Below, piece by piece: positions 16,801-25,251 of a stretch of 64,000 bases of DNA (within the stretch, counting starts at the first letter, position 1; every line of letters starts with the position of its first letter). The notes beneath the pieces are model-generated. The model saw only the letters and a list, made by a program, of their open reading frames with translations, was not told where the DNA came from and made no database searches. The stretch is from NCBI RefSeq assembly GCF_008704555.1, contig NZ_CP023702.1:6990001-7054000 (forward strand). The letters run 5' to 3'. The stretch comes from Streptomyces nitrosporeus (lineage in GTDB: Bacteria > Actinomycetota > Actinomycetes > Streptomycetales > Streptomycetaceae). The position numbers and the translations under genes were made by a program.

Positions 16801-18542
16801 TGGCCGCCGGAATCCGCGCCATCATCGACGCCGCTATGTGGCTCTGGGACAACGCCATCGGTCCCGTCTTCGGGCTCATCGGCGGGGCGGCAAAACTCCT
16901 GTTCAAGGCTCTGGTCGTGGCTGCGCTCATCCCTGCGTATATCGCGTTCAAGGTGCTCGCCGAAATCGTGATGTGGCTCTGGGACCACGCAATCGGCCCC
17001 GTTTTCGGGTGGATCGCAGACAAAGCGACCTGGTTGTGGGAAAGCAAGCTCCGGGTAGCGTGGGACGCCATCAAGATCGGGCTGGAGTCCCTGGGGCGGA
17101 AATTCGAGCTGCTCTGGGAAGGCTGCCGCCCCGTCCTCCAGAAACTCGGAGACAAGGCGGAGTGGCTCTACGACGACGCCATCAGGCCGATGTCGGAAAA
17201 CATCGACAACGCCATGAGCCACGTCGCTGACGCTTTCGAGAGCGCAAAGCGATCCATCGAGCGATCCTGGAGCCAGGTAAAGGACGTCGTCCGGGAGCCT
17301 GTTCGCTTCGTTATCGAGGAGGTCTACAACGCCGGTATCGTCCCGCTCTGGAATAACGTCGTCAAGATCGCTGGCGGCGACAAGCTCCGCACTCTCGACA
17401 TCAGCGGTTTCTACACCGGCGGCATCATCCCGGGCTACTCTCCGGGAGTCGACGACCGTGTTATTGCCGTGGGTGGCGGAGAAGCTATTCTCCGCCCGGA
17501 GGTCACGCGCGCACTCGGCGCCGCACCTATTAACTCCTGGAACGCCGCCGCGCGCCAGGGTGGCGTAGGAGCGGTCCGCAGAGCCATCTCCGACGGAATG
17601 CCCGCATTCGCCAGCGGCGGCATCGTCGGTGATATCTGGGGTGCCCTGAAGTCCGTAGGCGGCTCTGTCGTCGACGGCATCAAGGACACGACCGGACTCC
17701 TCCTGAATCCCGACAAGGTTTTCAGCGAGGCCGGCGAGTGGGCCACGGCCATGATGTCCCCCTTCACGTCCTCGGCGTGGGGAACAGCGGTCTCGAAGCT
17801 GCCCGTGAAGATGCTGAAGAGCCTGGGTAATTCCATCTTCGGCGGCGACGGGACAGCCAAGGGAAGCGTCGGTAAGGCGCTGGCGTGGGCGAAGACGCAG
17901 GATCCGAAGCCGTATGTTTGGGGTGGCACCGGACCCGATGGCTTTGACTGCTCCGGGTTCATGTCCTCGATTCAAAAGGTCATCATGGGCCAGAATCCGC
18001 ACGGACGCCTTTGGTCGACGTTCTCCTTCCAAGGAGACAACGCCCCAGCTGGCTGGGTGCGCAACCTGAAGAGCCCCTTCATGGTCGGTATCACCAACCA
18101 GGGCGTGGGCCACACCGCGGGAACCCTGGCCGGCGTGAACGTCGAGAGCCGCGGAGGGGACGGAGTCGTTATCGGCCCGCAGGCTCGCGGCTGGGCGGAT
18201 TCCCTCTTCACCTCGCACTACGGGTTCGCCCCTGCCATTGGGAAGGTCAAGGGCTACGCGGCCGGCGGCTTCCCGGGCGTGGGCGAAACCGCATGGGTCG
18301 GCGAGAACGGACCTGAACTGCTCGAATTCCTGACGCCCACCCGCGTCTACAGCCACGCCGACTCCATGGCGATGGCCCGAGCGACGCAGAGCATCCCGGC
18401 CAGACAGACCAGCACTCCGACGATCCAGGCCGACGTGCATGTCTACGTCGGAGATCGCGAAATCACAGACATCGTCCGCGTAGAGGTCGACGCCCGCGAG
18501 GCGTTCACTGCCGCGGACCTAGAGACAGGACGGTACCTCTGA
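13869..18542 (+). CDS. Tape measure protein with NlpC/P60-like domain
   Basis: About 1557 residues from ATG 13869; AAGGAGG (13855-13861) is seven bases upstream, whereas the GTG at 13863 lies only one base from it. Long coiled-coil Ala/Glu/Arg-rich stretches (about residues 60-300 and 380-620) flank a hydrophobic segment near 310-360. Two further membrane-like stretches lie near 880-950, followed by Trp-rich repeats (MWLWDNAIGPVFG, MWLWDHAIGPVFG). Near residue 1340 comes YVWGGTGPDGFDCSGF, with a catalytic-type Cys, and then GHTAGTL with a His, the pattern of NlpC/P60 peptidases. The C-terminus has the WVGENGPELLEFLTPTRVY motif common in actinophage tape measures. Sets tail length and may help degrade peptidoglycan. 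Confidence 0.92.
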   Translation: MPDLDIVGGAAVDVVPVIPQFHTKLKALVLPIADKVGEEAGRKMGEAISKNIVLSIPQAITQGGKLGVRAAGKQGDDAGGAFARSIRRKLEAAFKAMPKLDVKLGDTGVDADLARIRAKLEQLSNKRIGIDVSAEAAEAEITRLEARLRELGAQHPNVAVRADTATARAALAEIRAEIAAIGGRRTVALEVDGSFGARLRAAVQQAQESLPEINVDADTTPARAEIQDLRTRLAALSEVRVGIDMDAATAMAEIDAIQARLAVLSAQTADIDVRVDAGAAAAQLAALRALADDKTFNIHALADTAGASQALLALAAQAAALVAIPLGPVLAAGLGAVVSMATAAAVGVGAVGLAAIPAIKGVTEAIKAKTAAEKEATTATDDSARKGVQAAQRALQMAGAQASLASAHRNAARAIAQANRQVEDAERALAQAGARAMDQRRQAAESVERAERSLADAQHAARQAEQDLTQARKDATAQLADLNDQLADGALDQREATLRVQQAQEDLNRTLADAAVGKATQLQVDAAQLAYDRAKQNQKEQAESFAELKKSAAAQKKAGVEGSEAVKAAHERLAGAQRDVSDNAKALVDAQRAAARAQVDAAQAVADAQRNLADAVQNAADAQVSASEQIEAAERGVESARLSGIDTTAKAITKQDEYRKALAKLSPEARDLFDAIAGPKGITTAFKAWSRELSPSILPLFTRTVESAKNSLPGLTPIALGAAAGIGTLMDKASAQLKTPFWVSFKAELEESVEPAVVGFGVSFGRVVEGIAGIIDAFLPHMDGIARHSDRITERFAKWGTSLKGSPDFERFLKYVKDTSPGLAEFLGDVMEAALDVTKTLAPLSEALFDVVGPLFKAISWLAENCPEFVQTLWLLYAAQKAITLGMAAFAGAMVLYESVMVIATIATAGWAVALNATGIVPIIRAIILVVGLLGAGIVLLYKNSETFRTIVDAAWHGIKTTVSFVWNTILKPIFDAMAAGIRAIIDAAMWLWDNAIGPVFGLIGGAAKLLFKALVVAALIPAYIAFKVLAEIVMWLWDHAIGPVFGWIADKATWLWESKLRVAWDAIKIGLESLGRKFELLWEGCRPVLQKLGDKAEWLYDDAIRPMSENIDNAMSHVADAFESAKRSIERSWSQVKDVVREPVRFVIEEVYNAGIVPLWNNVVKIAGGDKLRTLDISGFYTGGIIPGYSPGVDDRVIAVGGGEAILRPEVTRALGAAPINSWNAAARQGGVGAVRRAISDGMPAFASGGIVGDIWGALKSVGGSVVDGIKDTTGLLLNPDKVFSEAGEWATAMMSPFTSSAWGTAVSKLPVKMLKSLGNSIFGGDGTAKGSVGKALAWAKTQDPKPYVWGGTGPDGFDCSGFMSSIQKVIMGQNPHGRLWSTFSFQGDNAPAGWVRNLKSPFMVGITNQGVGHTAGTLAGVNVESRGGDGVVIGPQARGWADSLFTSHYGFAPAIGKVKGYAAGGFPGVGETAWVGENGPELLEFLTPTRVYSHADSMAMARATQSIPARQTSTPTIQADVHVYVGDREITDIVRVEVDAREAFTAADLETGRYL

Positions 18543-18709
18543 TGACCAGCCCGATCTACACTCCGGAGCCCGCCGGCGAGCCCCCGCGCGACCCCGGAAG
18601 CGAGTACAGCCCAGGCTCCAACGACGGCGCCAACGGGGGAATCGGCGACGGTGGCGGCCCCGACCATGAGGGCGACGGCGAGGGTGACGGAGGGGGCGAC
18701 GGCGGGTGA
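18542..18709 (+). CDS. Gly/Asp-rich small tail-region protein
   Basis: 55 residues. Its ATG overlaps the tape measure stop (TGATG) and its end overlaps the next start (GTGA), so it is translated in series. Pro-rich N-terminus (PIYTPEPAGEPPRDP), then an Asp/Gly/Glu repeat region. No fold is expected. Could be a linker-like or chaperone peptide, or remnant coding sequence kept for coupling. Confidence 0.6.
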   Translation: MTSPIYTPEPAGEPPRDPGSEYSPGSNDGANGGIGDGGGPDHEGDGEGDGGGDGG

Positions 18710-20937
18710 GCGTAGCCACCAACCTGTTGCCCTCGAACACGTCCGGCATCGAGACAGACACCAGCGGCTGGACGGCGGGGGCGAACACCACGCTGTCGAA
18801 GTCCAGCCGCTTCTACACCGGTGCAGCCTCGCTCGGCATGACCGCCACAGCCGCCGGGTCCGTCACGGCCACCACCTCCGCTCGCGTGGCGGTGGTGGCC
18901 GGGCAGGAGTACACGGCGTACAGCTACTGGGCGAACGTCGTTGCTGCTACTGGCCGGTCAGCGACGGTCCGCGTTGACTGGTACGCGGCGGTGTCCGGTG
19001 GGTCGGCCATCAGCTCCGTCACGTCGGCCGCCAGCTCGCTGCCCAACGCGACGACGTGGCAGACCCCTCCGCCGATCCTGATCGGCACTGCACCGGTCGG
19101 CGCTCAGTACGCCTCCGTTACGGTGTCGTGCTCCGGGCTGACGGCTGGTGCAACCGTCGTGACAGACGTGATCAGCCTCGGACCGCCGCAGACGCCCTCC
19201 GGAAACCTCCTGCCGTACAACACGGCGAGTGTGGAGGTCAGTACCGCAGCGTGGAGTGCGTACACCAACGCGGTTGTCAGCCGTTCGTCGGAGGCGGCAT
19301 GGGAGGGCTGGCATAGTCTGGTGGCCACGTCGGTGGCAGCCGGTCCGATGGACATCGGCCAGGCCCCTCTGGTCTCGGTGACGCCCGGGGTGGAATACGT
19401 CGCCAGCGCCGTCGTCCGACCTGACGTTGCCAGCACGGTCCGCGTGGACCTGCGGTGGTACGACGCCTCGTCAGCCCTGATGTCTCAGAGCGATACGCCG
19501 TGGTCGGCCCCCGCCGGTACGTGGACCACCTGCACCACGATCGGTATCGCACCGCCAGGAGCTGCGTTTGCACGTCTGGTACTGCACCCGGTAGCCACCG
19601 ACGTCGGACAGCGCTGGCTGTTCGATCGCATGGCACTTCGACCGGCGCCCACCCCCGTCGGGTCCCTCATCGGCTACAACATCGCGAGCATGGAAGTTGA
19701 CGCCTCCGGGTGGTCGGCCATCGCCGGGTGCACCGTGGAGCGATCTACGGATCGGTGGTGGGAGGGGTCGGCTTCACTCAAGATCACGGCGGACGGCACC
19801 ACGGATGCGTGGGTGGGTACAACAGCCGTAATCCCCGTGACGCCGCGGGTGTCGTACTCCGCTACGCCTATGGTGTGGGCTGCGGCTAGCACGGCGACCC
19901 GCATATTCGTCACGCGTCTGACGTGGCAGAACTCAGCCGGCGAAGACATCCGGATCAGCGATTTCCGGTGGCGGATTGTTGCCGGCGCAAGCGGCTGGTT
20001 TGTTTTGCCGAGTAGTGGTGCAGCTCCTGACGCAGCCTCCAGCGTCCGCGTGTCGGTGGCATTCGAGGCTCCGACCGCCGGGGATGTATACCACATCGAC
20101 GCCGTCGACGTAGTGCCTGGCGGCGTCAGCGCTATCGCGGATCCACTGCCCGACCAGTACGGCGCCAGAATTACTCTCTCCGGCCTTACCACCGACGCCC
20201 ATACCTACTGGGGCCTGTGGCGGGCGGATGCGACCGGCGACCGTACCCCCGTCCGGGGGTCCACCGGTGACACATCGCAGATGCTCATCACCGGGGACTC
20301 GACCATCGTAGAGGATTTCGAGGCGCCTCTCGGCGTGCCGACGACTTACGTCCTCGCTCTCTGGACGCCTGCGGGCTCCAGCCGCCGCACCACATCCGAC
20401 GCCATCGTCATCCCGGAGCCGGCCCCGTCGGAGGTTGTGCTCAAGGACCCCGGATTGCCGGCCCGGCAGACGACGGCCGCCGTGTCCAAGGGCGGGCAGC
20501 CGCAGTGGACCCGACGGGCCCGACAGGGCGTCAACGCGGTCCGCGGACGCTCCCGGCCCATCGTCATCTCCGACGTTCGCACGTCCCGCGAGGGCACGAT
20601 GACGCTCGTCACGGAGACGACGGAGGATCTCGCCTCGATGTGGTGGCTCCTGGAGACGGGCAACGTCCTACTGATCCAGTGGCCATCTCTCTGGGGTGAG
20701 CGTGACGTCTACGTCTCGGTCGGCGACGTCACGGAGGCTCCGATCGTCGGCTACGCGGAGTACCGCGATCGCACCTGGACGGTTCCCCTGACAGAGGTGG
20801 ACCGCCCCATCGGGGGCGCTACCGGGGCGGCAGACCGTACCTGGCAAGCCGTGGCCACCGACCACACCTCGTGGACTGACGTGTCCACCACCTACAGATC
20901 GTGGCTGGGCGTCTACACCGGAGTGGAGGGGACCTGA
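18706..20937 (+). CDS. Minor tail protein with three carbohydrate-binding-like repeats
   Basis: 743 residues from GTG 18706. Three repeats of about 160 residues begin with NLLPSNTSGIE, NLLPYNTASVE and SLIGYNIASME, each followed by a W near position +15 and a GxxSL motif near +35. This is the jelly-roll pattern of family 4/9/22 carbohydrate-binding modules. The C-terminal 250 residues (SDVRTSREGTMTLVTETTEDLASMWWLLETGNVLLIQWP) resemble conserved actinophage minor tail proteins. Likely placed at the tail tip and involved in binding the cell surface. Confidence 0.75.
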   Translation: MSVATNLLPSNTSGIETDTSGWTAGANTTLSKSSRFYTGAASLGMTATAAGSVTATTSARVAVVAGQEYTAYSYWANVVAATGRSATVRVDWYAAVSGGSAISSVTSAASSLPNATTWQTPPPILIGTAPVGAQYASVTVSCSGLTAGATVVTDVISLGPPQTPSGNLLPYNTASVEVSTAAWSAYTNAVVSRSSEAAWEGWHSLVATSVAAGPMDIGQAPLVSVTPGVEYVASAVVRPDVASTVRVDLRWYDASSALMSQSDTPWSAPAGTWTTCTTIGIAPPGAAFARLVLHPVATDVGQRWLFDRMALRPAPTPVGSLIGYNIASMEVDASGWSAIAGCTVERSTDRWWEGSASLKITADGTTDAWVGTTAVIPVTPRVSYSATPMVWAAASTATRIFVTRLTWQNSAGEDIRISDFRWRIVAGASGWFVLPSSGAAPDAASSVRVSVAFEAPTAGDVYHIDAVDVVPGGVSAIADPLPDQYGARITLSGLTTDAHTYWGLWRADATGDRTPVRGSTGDTSQMLITGDSTIVEDFEAPLGVPTTYVLALWTPAGSSRRTTSDAIVIPEPAPSEVVLKDPGLPARQTTAAVSKGGQPQWTRRARQGVNAVRGRSRPIVISDVRTSREGTMTLVTETTEDLASMWWLLETGNVLLIQWPSLWGERDVYVSVGDVTEAPIVGYAEYRDRTWTVPLTEVDRPIGGATGAADRTWQAVATDHTSWTDVSTTYRSWLGVYTGVEGT

Positions 20938-22046
20938 TGCAGCCGGTATCACCCGCGTACCTCCAGGCCCTGACGACGTCCCACTCCATCACGGTGACCG
21001 TGAGCGCTCATCGTGGGGCCACGACCACCGTGACCGACCTGCCCATCACGGACGGGTCGGTCACGGTGGACCGCGGGAGCAGGATCCGCCGCACGCTCTC
21101 CCTGACGGTGTCGGATCCGAAATTCCTTCCGTGGGCAGAGCTGGACCCGCTCGCGGTGTACGGACAGCGTCTCGTTGTCTCCCGCGGAATTCGTTTTGCC
21201 GGCGGTCAGGTGGAAAGCGTTCCTCTCGGAACTTTCCGCATCAACGAGCCCTCGGGGGACACCCTTTACGGTCCTGTGACGCTCACCGGCCACTCGTCGG
21301 AATGCCACATCATCGACGATAAGTTCCTCGTCCCGACATCGACCCGCGGCTACACGACGTGCGTGACGGCAATGGAATACCTCATCCGTCAGACGCTCCC
21401 GGACGCCGTGATCGTCAACGCAACGGCTGGATCTCGAAATCCCTCCTGCGCAATCGCGACGTGGAACACCGGAGCCGACCGATGGGACGCGGTTCAACAG
21501 ATCGCCCTGGCGATGCAGGCGGAGATCTACGTCGATGCGCTGGATCGTTTCGTAATCGCCGACATTCCCGATCCGGTGACAGCCCCGATTGTCTGGGACA
21601 TCGCGGAGGGAGAGGGCGGAACGCTCATGTCTGCCTCCCGATCGATGTCAAGAACGGCCGTTTACAACGCCGTTGTGGCGAGCGGGGAAAATACTGCGTC
21701 GGGATCGGCACCCGTGAGCGCCGTTGTGTACGACACGAACCCGCTCAGTCCGACGAGATGGGGCGGCCCGTTCGGTCGCGTCCCGAAATACATCTCGTCG
21801 GCTCTCTGGACGACCGTGGGAGCCTGTCAGGCAGCAGCTACGTACGCACTCGCAGAGGCTACAGCGAGGAATGTGCAGCTTTCCATCTCCGCAATTCCAA
21901 ATGCCGCACTTGAAGCCGGAGACTGCGTTCGGGTTTCGCACACCGGGCACAAAGAGAAAGCCATCGTCCAGTCGCTCACAGTCCCTCTGACGGCCGAGGG
22001 ATCGTCGTCCCTGACGCTCCGGGGCGGGAAGGAGGAGGCTGCATGA
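20937..22046 (+). CDS. Baseplate/tail tip protein, DUF5047-like
   Basis: 369 residues from ATG 20937, overlapping the previous stop as TGATG. N-terminal beta-rich domain (VDRGSRIRRTLSLTVSDPKFLPWAELDPLAVYGQRLVVSRGI) and a central hub-like domain (VVWDIAEGEGGTLMSASRSMSRTAVYNAVVASGE), matching the DUF5047 family found downstream of siphovirus tape measure genes. Confidence 0.75.
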   Translation: MQPVSPAYLQALTTSHSITVTVSAHRGATTTVTDLPITDGSVTVDRGSRIRRTLSLTVSDPKFLPWAELDPLAVYGQRLVVSRGIRFAGGQVESVPLGTFRINEPSGDTLYGPVTLTGHSSECHIIDDKFLVPTSTRGYTTCVTAMEYLIRQTLPDAVIVNATAGSRNPSCAIATWNTGADRWDAVQQIALAMQAEIYVDALDRFVIADIPDPVTAPIVWDIAEGEGGTLMSASRSMSRTAVYNAVVASGENTASGSAPVSAVVYDTNPLSPTRWGGPFGRVPKYISSALWTTVGACQAAATYALAEATARNVQLSISAIPNAALEAGDCVRVSHTGHKEKAIVQSLTVPLTAEGSSSLTLRGGKEEAA

Positions 22047-22303
22047 CCGCACGTCAGAGCCTCACAGAGGCCGTACAGCGGGCCGCCAGTCGCGCCGTGG
22101 CACAGGAGGCCCCGGGCTGGCTCATCGCCACTGTGACGGCCACCTACGCCGACGGGACGGTGGATATCGCCACCTCCCGCGGCCCCGTGGAGAAAGTCCG
22201 CCGTCTGAAGTCCTATTCCACCCCGGCGGTGGGCGACATGGTGAAAGTGGATTACAACTCGGACGGAAATTGGATTGTCGCCGGATCCCTTGCGACGTCG
22301 TGA
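22043..22303 (+). CDS. Small tail tip protein, OB-fold-like
   Basis: 86 residues, start overlaps the previous stop (ATGA). After an N-terminal helix it has GWLIATVTATYADGTVDIATSRGPVEKVRRLKSY..VGDMVKVDYNSDGNWIVAG, a small barrel pattern seen in gp5-like or tail-hub OB domains. Placement between hub and fibre genes fits a baseplate component. Confidence 0.65.
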   Translation: MTARQSLTEAVQRAASRAVAQEAPGWLIATVTATYADGTVDIATSRGPVEKVRRLKSYSTPAVGDMVKVDYNSDGNWIVAGSLATS

Positions 22304-22320
22304 CTATGAGGAGCATTTGA

Positions 22321-22923
22321 ATGCCAGCACCTGACGCGTACGGGCAGGGGGTCCAGTATCCCGTTCTGTCTGATACGCCGAACATAGAATCCGCCTTCCA
22401 AACGGTGGTGAACGGCCTCGTTGGACTCTCCGTCCTCCGTTTCGCCAACGCCAACGACCGAGCGGCGAAACTTGGCGGCCCGATTGTCGCCACCCCGGGT
22501 CAGATCTGCTACCTGATCGCCGAAGATCGGTGGGACCGGTTCGAGGCTGATCGGAAATGGCGGCCGATGTCTCCGGGACCATGGAAGCCACTTACCTTCG
22601 CATCGGGATACGTGGCGAATGGCGGCTCGCCCGGATATCGAATTGTGAACGGCGACGCACAGCTTCGTGGATCCTTCGCGCGATCGACCGGAGCCGATCT
22701 CGTGGCAAACACCGAGACCACGTTCATGACCCTGCCAACGGAAGCACGTCCGAAGACCGCAGCGTCTTTCATCACGTCGGCCAATTTCTCGACGTCGGAC
22801 GGGGTGTCCCGGTTCTCCGCTCGCGTGACCATCGCAACGAGCGGCGCGTGTTCCTTCCGGCTGCCCGCAGGGATGACGTCGTCTTTCGTCTACCTCGACG
22901 GGATCCGCGTCTCGCTCGACTGA
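22321..22923 (+). CDS. Minor tail / fibre-like protein
   Basis: 200 residues. N-terminal helical attachment part (SAFQTVVNGLVGLSVLRFANANDRAAKLG) leads to a short TPGQICYLIAEDRWDRFEADRKW domain common in actinophage tail fibres. A C-terminal beta domain follows. Ends before a strong terminator that closes the structural operon. Confidence 0.7.
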   Translation: MPAPDAYGQGVQYPVLSDTPNIESAFQTVVNGLVGLSVLRFANANDRAAKLGGPIVATPGQICYLIAEDRWDRFEADRKWRPMSPGPWKPLTFASGYVANGGSPGYRIVNGDAQLRGSFARSTGADLVANTETTFMTLPTEARPKTAASFITSANFSTSDGVSRFSARVTIATSGACSFRLPAGMTSSFVYLDGIRVSLD

Positions 22924-22943
22924 CGCCGCCACACACCAATTCC

Positions 22944-22966
22944 GCCCCGCAGCGACGGGGCTTTTT
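22944..22966 (+). terminator. Intrinsic terminator of the tail operon
   Basis: GCCCCG, loop CAGCGA, CGGGGC, then TTTTT. The clearest terminator in the late region. It separates structural genes from the lysis cassette, although the lysin gene starts only 20 bases later. Confidence 0.9.
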
Positions 22967-22986
22967 CTATGCCCGGGAGGGGAACC

Positions 22987-23970
22987 ATGGCTACACCGAT
23001 GACCGCGAGTCAGCTCGTCAAGGCGTTGCGGGACGAGGGCGTCGACGTCCAGGAGTACCGAAGCTGGCGGACGCACAACCGGAACCACAAGGGGGCATGG
23101 GGCCCGGTTCATGGCATCGTCATCCACCACACTGCCGGCGTGAACAGTCTCGCCCTCTGCTACGACGGCATGGCTGGCCTTCCCGGCCCGCTCTGTCACA
23201 CGCACCTGAGCAAGGCCGGCCTGGCGACGATGGTCGGTAACGGCCGCGCGAACCACGCGGGCAGCTTCCCTTCAAACGCTTTCAACGCGATGCTGCGTGA
23301 GTCGTCCACGCACCCGCGTCCTTCCGGACCGGAGAGCGTGGACGCCAACGCGCGGACGTACGGCATCGAGATCGAGAACCTGGGCAACGGCAAGGACTTC
23401 TACCCGACGCGTCAGTACGACGCTGCCGTCCGCTGGGCTGCTGCGATCTGCCGCTTCCACGGCTGGACCGCGGACTCCGTGATCGGCCACCGGGAGGGGA
23501 CGACTCGGAAGATCGACCCCAAGGGGCCGGTCGGCAGCGAGGACGGCCCGGACTTCGACATGGATCAGTTCCGCAAGGACGTGGCCGCGCGGCTGAAGCT
23601 GGAGGAGGCGCCGAAGCCCACCACGCCGTCGAAGCCGTCGAAGCCGTCGAAGCCGGCCAAGCCCGCCACTCCGGCGAAGCCCACCGTCGACCTGTCGCGT
23701 CTCGTCGCCGCTGCTCGTCGCGACCCGGGCCTCAAGCAGGGCGGTACCACGCACCCCGCTGACGTCAAGCTGGTCGAAGCGGCGCTCAAGGCGGAGAGAC
23801 TGCTGCCCGCTGCCTACGCCAAGGACGGCTCCTTCGGCAGCCTGACGCGCACCGCCTACGCCGCCTGGCAGCGCCGTTGCGGCTACACCGGCTCCGCGGC
23901 CGACGGCATCCCGGGCAGGGCGTCGCTGGAGAAGCTGGGCGTCAAGCATGACTTCAAGGTCAAGGCGTGA
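22987..23970 (+). CDS. Endolysin: N-acetylmuramoyl-L-alanine amidase with peptidoglycan-binding domain
   Basis: 327 residues from ATG 22987, preceded by GGGAGGGGAACC; an upstream ATG at 22969 overlaps the terminator. N-terminal amidase_2/PGRP-type domain (residues 30-195) with zinc ligands in GIVIHHTAG, a second histidine in NHAGSF and VIGHREGT. A proline/lysine linker with repeated KPSKPSKP follows, then a C-terminal domain with DGSFGSLTRTAYAAWQRRCGY, the pattern of PG_binding_1. Cleaves the stem peptide from glycan in the host wall. Confidence 0.92.
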   Translation: MATPMTASQLVKALRDEGVDVQEYRSWRTHNRNHKGAWGPVHGIVIHHTAGVNSLALCYDGMAGLPGPLCHTHLSKAGLATMVGNGRANHAGSFPSNAFNAMLRESSTHPRPSGPESVDANARTYGIEIENLGNGKDFYPTRQYDAAVRWAAAICRFHGWTADSVIGHREGTTRKIDPKGPVGSEDGPDFDMDQFRKDVAARLKLEEAPKPTTPSKPSKPSKPAKPATPAKPTVDLSRLVAAARRDPGLKQGGTTHPADVKLVEAALKAERLLPAAYAKDGSFGSLTRTAYAAWQRRCGYTGSAADGIPGRASLEKLGVKHDFKVKA

Positions 23971-23973
23971 CCC

Positions 23974-24303
23974 ATGGCACCTGAGATCATCATCGCAGTC
24001 ATCACCGCTGCATCCGTCCTGGGTGCGGCAGTGGTGGCCGCCGTACCTGCCCTTCTTACCGTCCTCCGACGCACCCGCACCGCTGTGGAGAACCAGGGTG
24101 AGGAGACCCGCGCCGTCACCCTGGACGCCCTGGACGCCGTAGGAAGCCGTCTTCAGACTCGCTTCGATGCCCGCCTGGACGACGTCCGCGACGACCTGGA
24201 CGAGGTCCGTGAGGGCCTCTCGCGTGTCCGTGAGTGGCAGGCCGGCCACGACGCCGAGCACCTGGTCATCGGTGCCCCTCGTCCCCGCGGAGACACCTCT
24301 TAA
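23974..24303 (+). CDS. Holin-like protein, DUF2746-like
   Basis: 109 residues starting three bases after the lysin stop. One N-terminal membrane segment (IIIAVITAASVLGAAVVAAVPALL), then a charged coiled coil (TRFDARLDDVRDDLDEVREGLSRVREW). This layout and position are typical of DUF2746 holins of actinophages. A second small membrane protein at 24956 could act with it. Confidence 0.75.
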   Translation: MAPEIIIAVITAASVLGAAVVAAVPALLTVLRRTRTAVENQGEETRAVTLDALDAVGSRLQTRFDARLDDVRDDLDEVREGLSRVREWQAGHDAEHLVIGAPRPRGDTS

Positions 24304-24360
24304 AAAATCATGGTGTTCCCGTGCGACATCGAGGCCGATTTCCCACATAACCAAGACAGG
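24301..24360 (+). promoter_or_regulatory. Repeated early promoter-like element, copy 1
   Basis: TAAAAAATCATGG at 24301, then GTGCGACATCGAGGCCGATT at 24321-24340, then TCCCACATAACCAAGAC to 24357. Matches copies 2 (27683) and 3 (36971) nearly base for base, with the same 20-base offset between the two blocks. Lies upstream of the dNMP kinase gene. Probably a phage-specific promoter; transcription start not known. Confidence 0.7.
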
Positions 24361-24386
24361 CACGTCGGCTATGGGGAGAGGACGCC

Positions 24387-24959
24387 ATGCAGAACATCGG
24401 CATCATCGGACGAGCCAGGAGCGGCAAGGACACCGCCGGCCAGTGGCTCGTGGAGAACCGCGAGTACCGGCGGATCGGGTTCGCCGACCCGCTCAAGGAA
24501 GCGGCACTGAAGCTGGACCCGATCGTGTGCGCCCAGTCTCACTACTCGCTCAGCATGGTCGTGCGGGGTGACGGATGGGAACGCGCGAAGGACGAGTTCC
24601 CCGAGGTCCGCCGCATCCTCCAGGAACTCGGCGCCGCAGTCCGCGCCATCGACGAGGACTTCTGGCTCCGAGCCGCCATGAAGCGCGTTCTGGAGGCAAA
24701 CGAGGCAGGCATCCCGGTCGTCATCACCGACGTCCGGTACCCCAACGAGGTCGACTCCCTCCACCGAGCCGGCTTCGCACTGCTCTACCTCCACCGGCCC
24801 GGCACGCCGCAGCTCGACCACGAGTCGGAGCGACTGGGACCGGCAGCCGCGGACCACCTGATCTGCAACGACCGCTCGATCCGTGACCTGCACGACGAGC
24901 TGGCCCTCTTCCACGACCGCGCGACGCGCGGCGCACTGCTGACGACAGGAGTCGCATGA
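24387..24959 (+). CDS. Deoxynucleoside monophosphate kinase
   Basis: 190 residues, ATG after GGGGAGAGGACGCC. P-loop IGIIGRARSGKDTAG at the N-terminus, then GFADPLKEAA and VVITDVRYPNEVDSLHRAG, the signature of phage dNMP kinases (T4 gp1-like). Supplies dNDPs for DNA synthesis. First gene after promoter-like copy 1, and its end overlaps the next start (ATGA). Confidence 0.88.
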   Translation: MQNIGIIGRARSGKDTAGQWLVENREYRRIGFADPLKEAALKLDPIVCAQSHYSLSMVVRGDGWERAKDEFPEVRRILQELGAAVRAIDEDFWLRAAMKRVLEANEAGIPVVITDVRYPNEVDSLHRAGFALLYLHRPGTPQLDHESERLGPAAADHLICNDRSIRDLHDELALFHDRATRGALLTTGVA

Positions 24960-25201
24960 AGACGATCCGTACCTACCTGAACGACTTGAGCCTCCGGCTG
25001 TACGTCCGGCTCCAGATCTTCGCCGCGCAGGAGCCCGTCCGACTGCGTGCGGCACTAACGTCGGTGGTACTGGCCCTGGCGTTCTTCATCCCCTCGCTCG
25101 CTCAGGCCGACATCGCGGACCACATCGTCACCGTGGGCGCCGTGGCGCTCCCGATCCTGATGGGGGAGAGCACGAGGAAGAAGGTCACGCCGGCTGAGTA
25201 G
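24956..25201 (+). CDS. Small membrane protein, holin-like
   Basis: 81 residues. Basic N-terminus, then two hydrophobic stretches (AALTSVVLALAFFIPSLA and IVTVGAVALPILMG) and a charged tail. The second stretch follows a short turn, giving a hairpin topology. May be a second holin or antiholin, or an unrelated membrane peptide of the early operon. Confidence 0.65.
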   Translation: MKTIRTYLNDLSLRLYVRLQIFAAQEPVRLRAALTSVVLALAFFIPSLAQADIADHIVTVGAVALPILMGESTRKKVTPAE

Positions 25202-25215
25202 CACCCGCAGCATCC

Positions 25216-25242
25216 GCCCCCGGTCTCTTCGGAGCCGGGGGC
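25216..25242 (+). terminator. Intrinsic terminator
   Basis: GCCCCCGG (25216-25223) pairs with CCGGGGGC (25235-25242), followed by TTTC. Closes the dNMP kinase unit, just before the next HNH gene. Confidence 0.8.
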
Positions 25243-25251
25243 TTTCGGCGT

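Noticed and set aside
13848..18440. Very long reverse-strand frames opposite the tape measure gene
   Set aside because: They mirror the high third-position GC of the forward gene, have low-complexity Leu/Arg/Gly composition and no ribosome sites.
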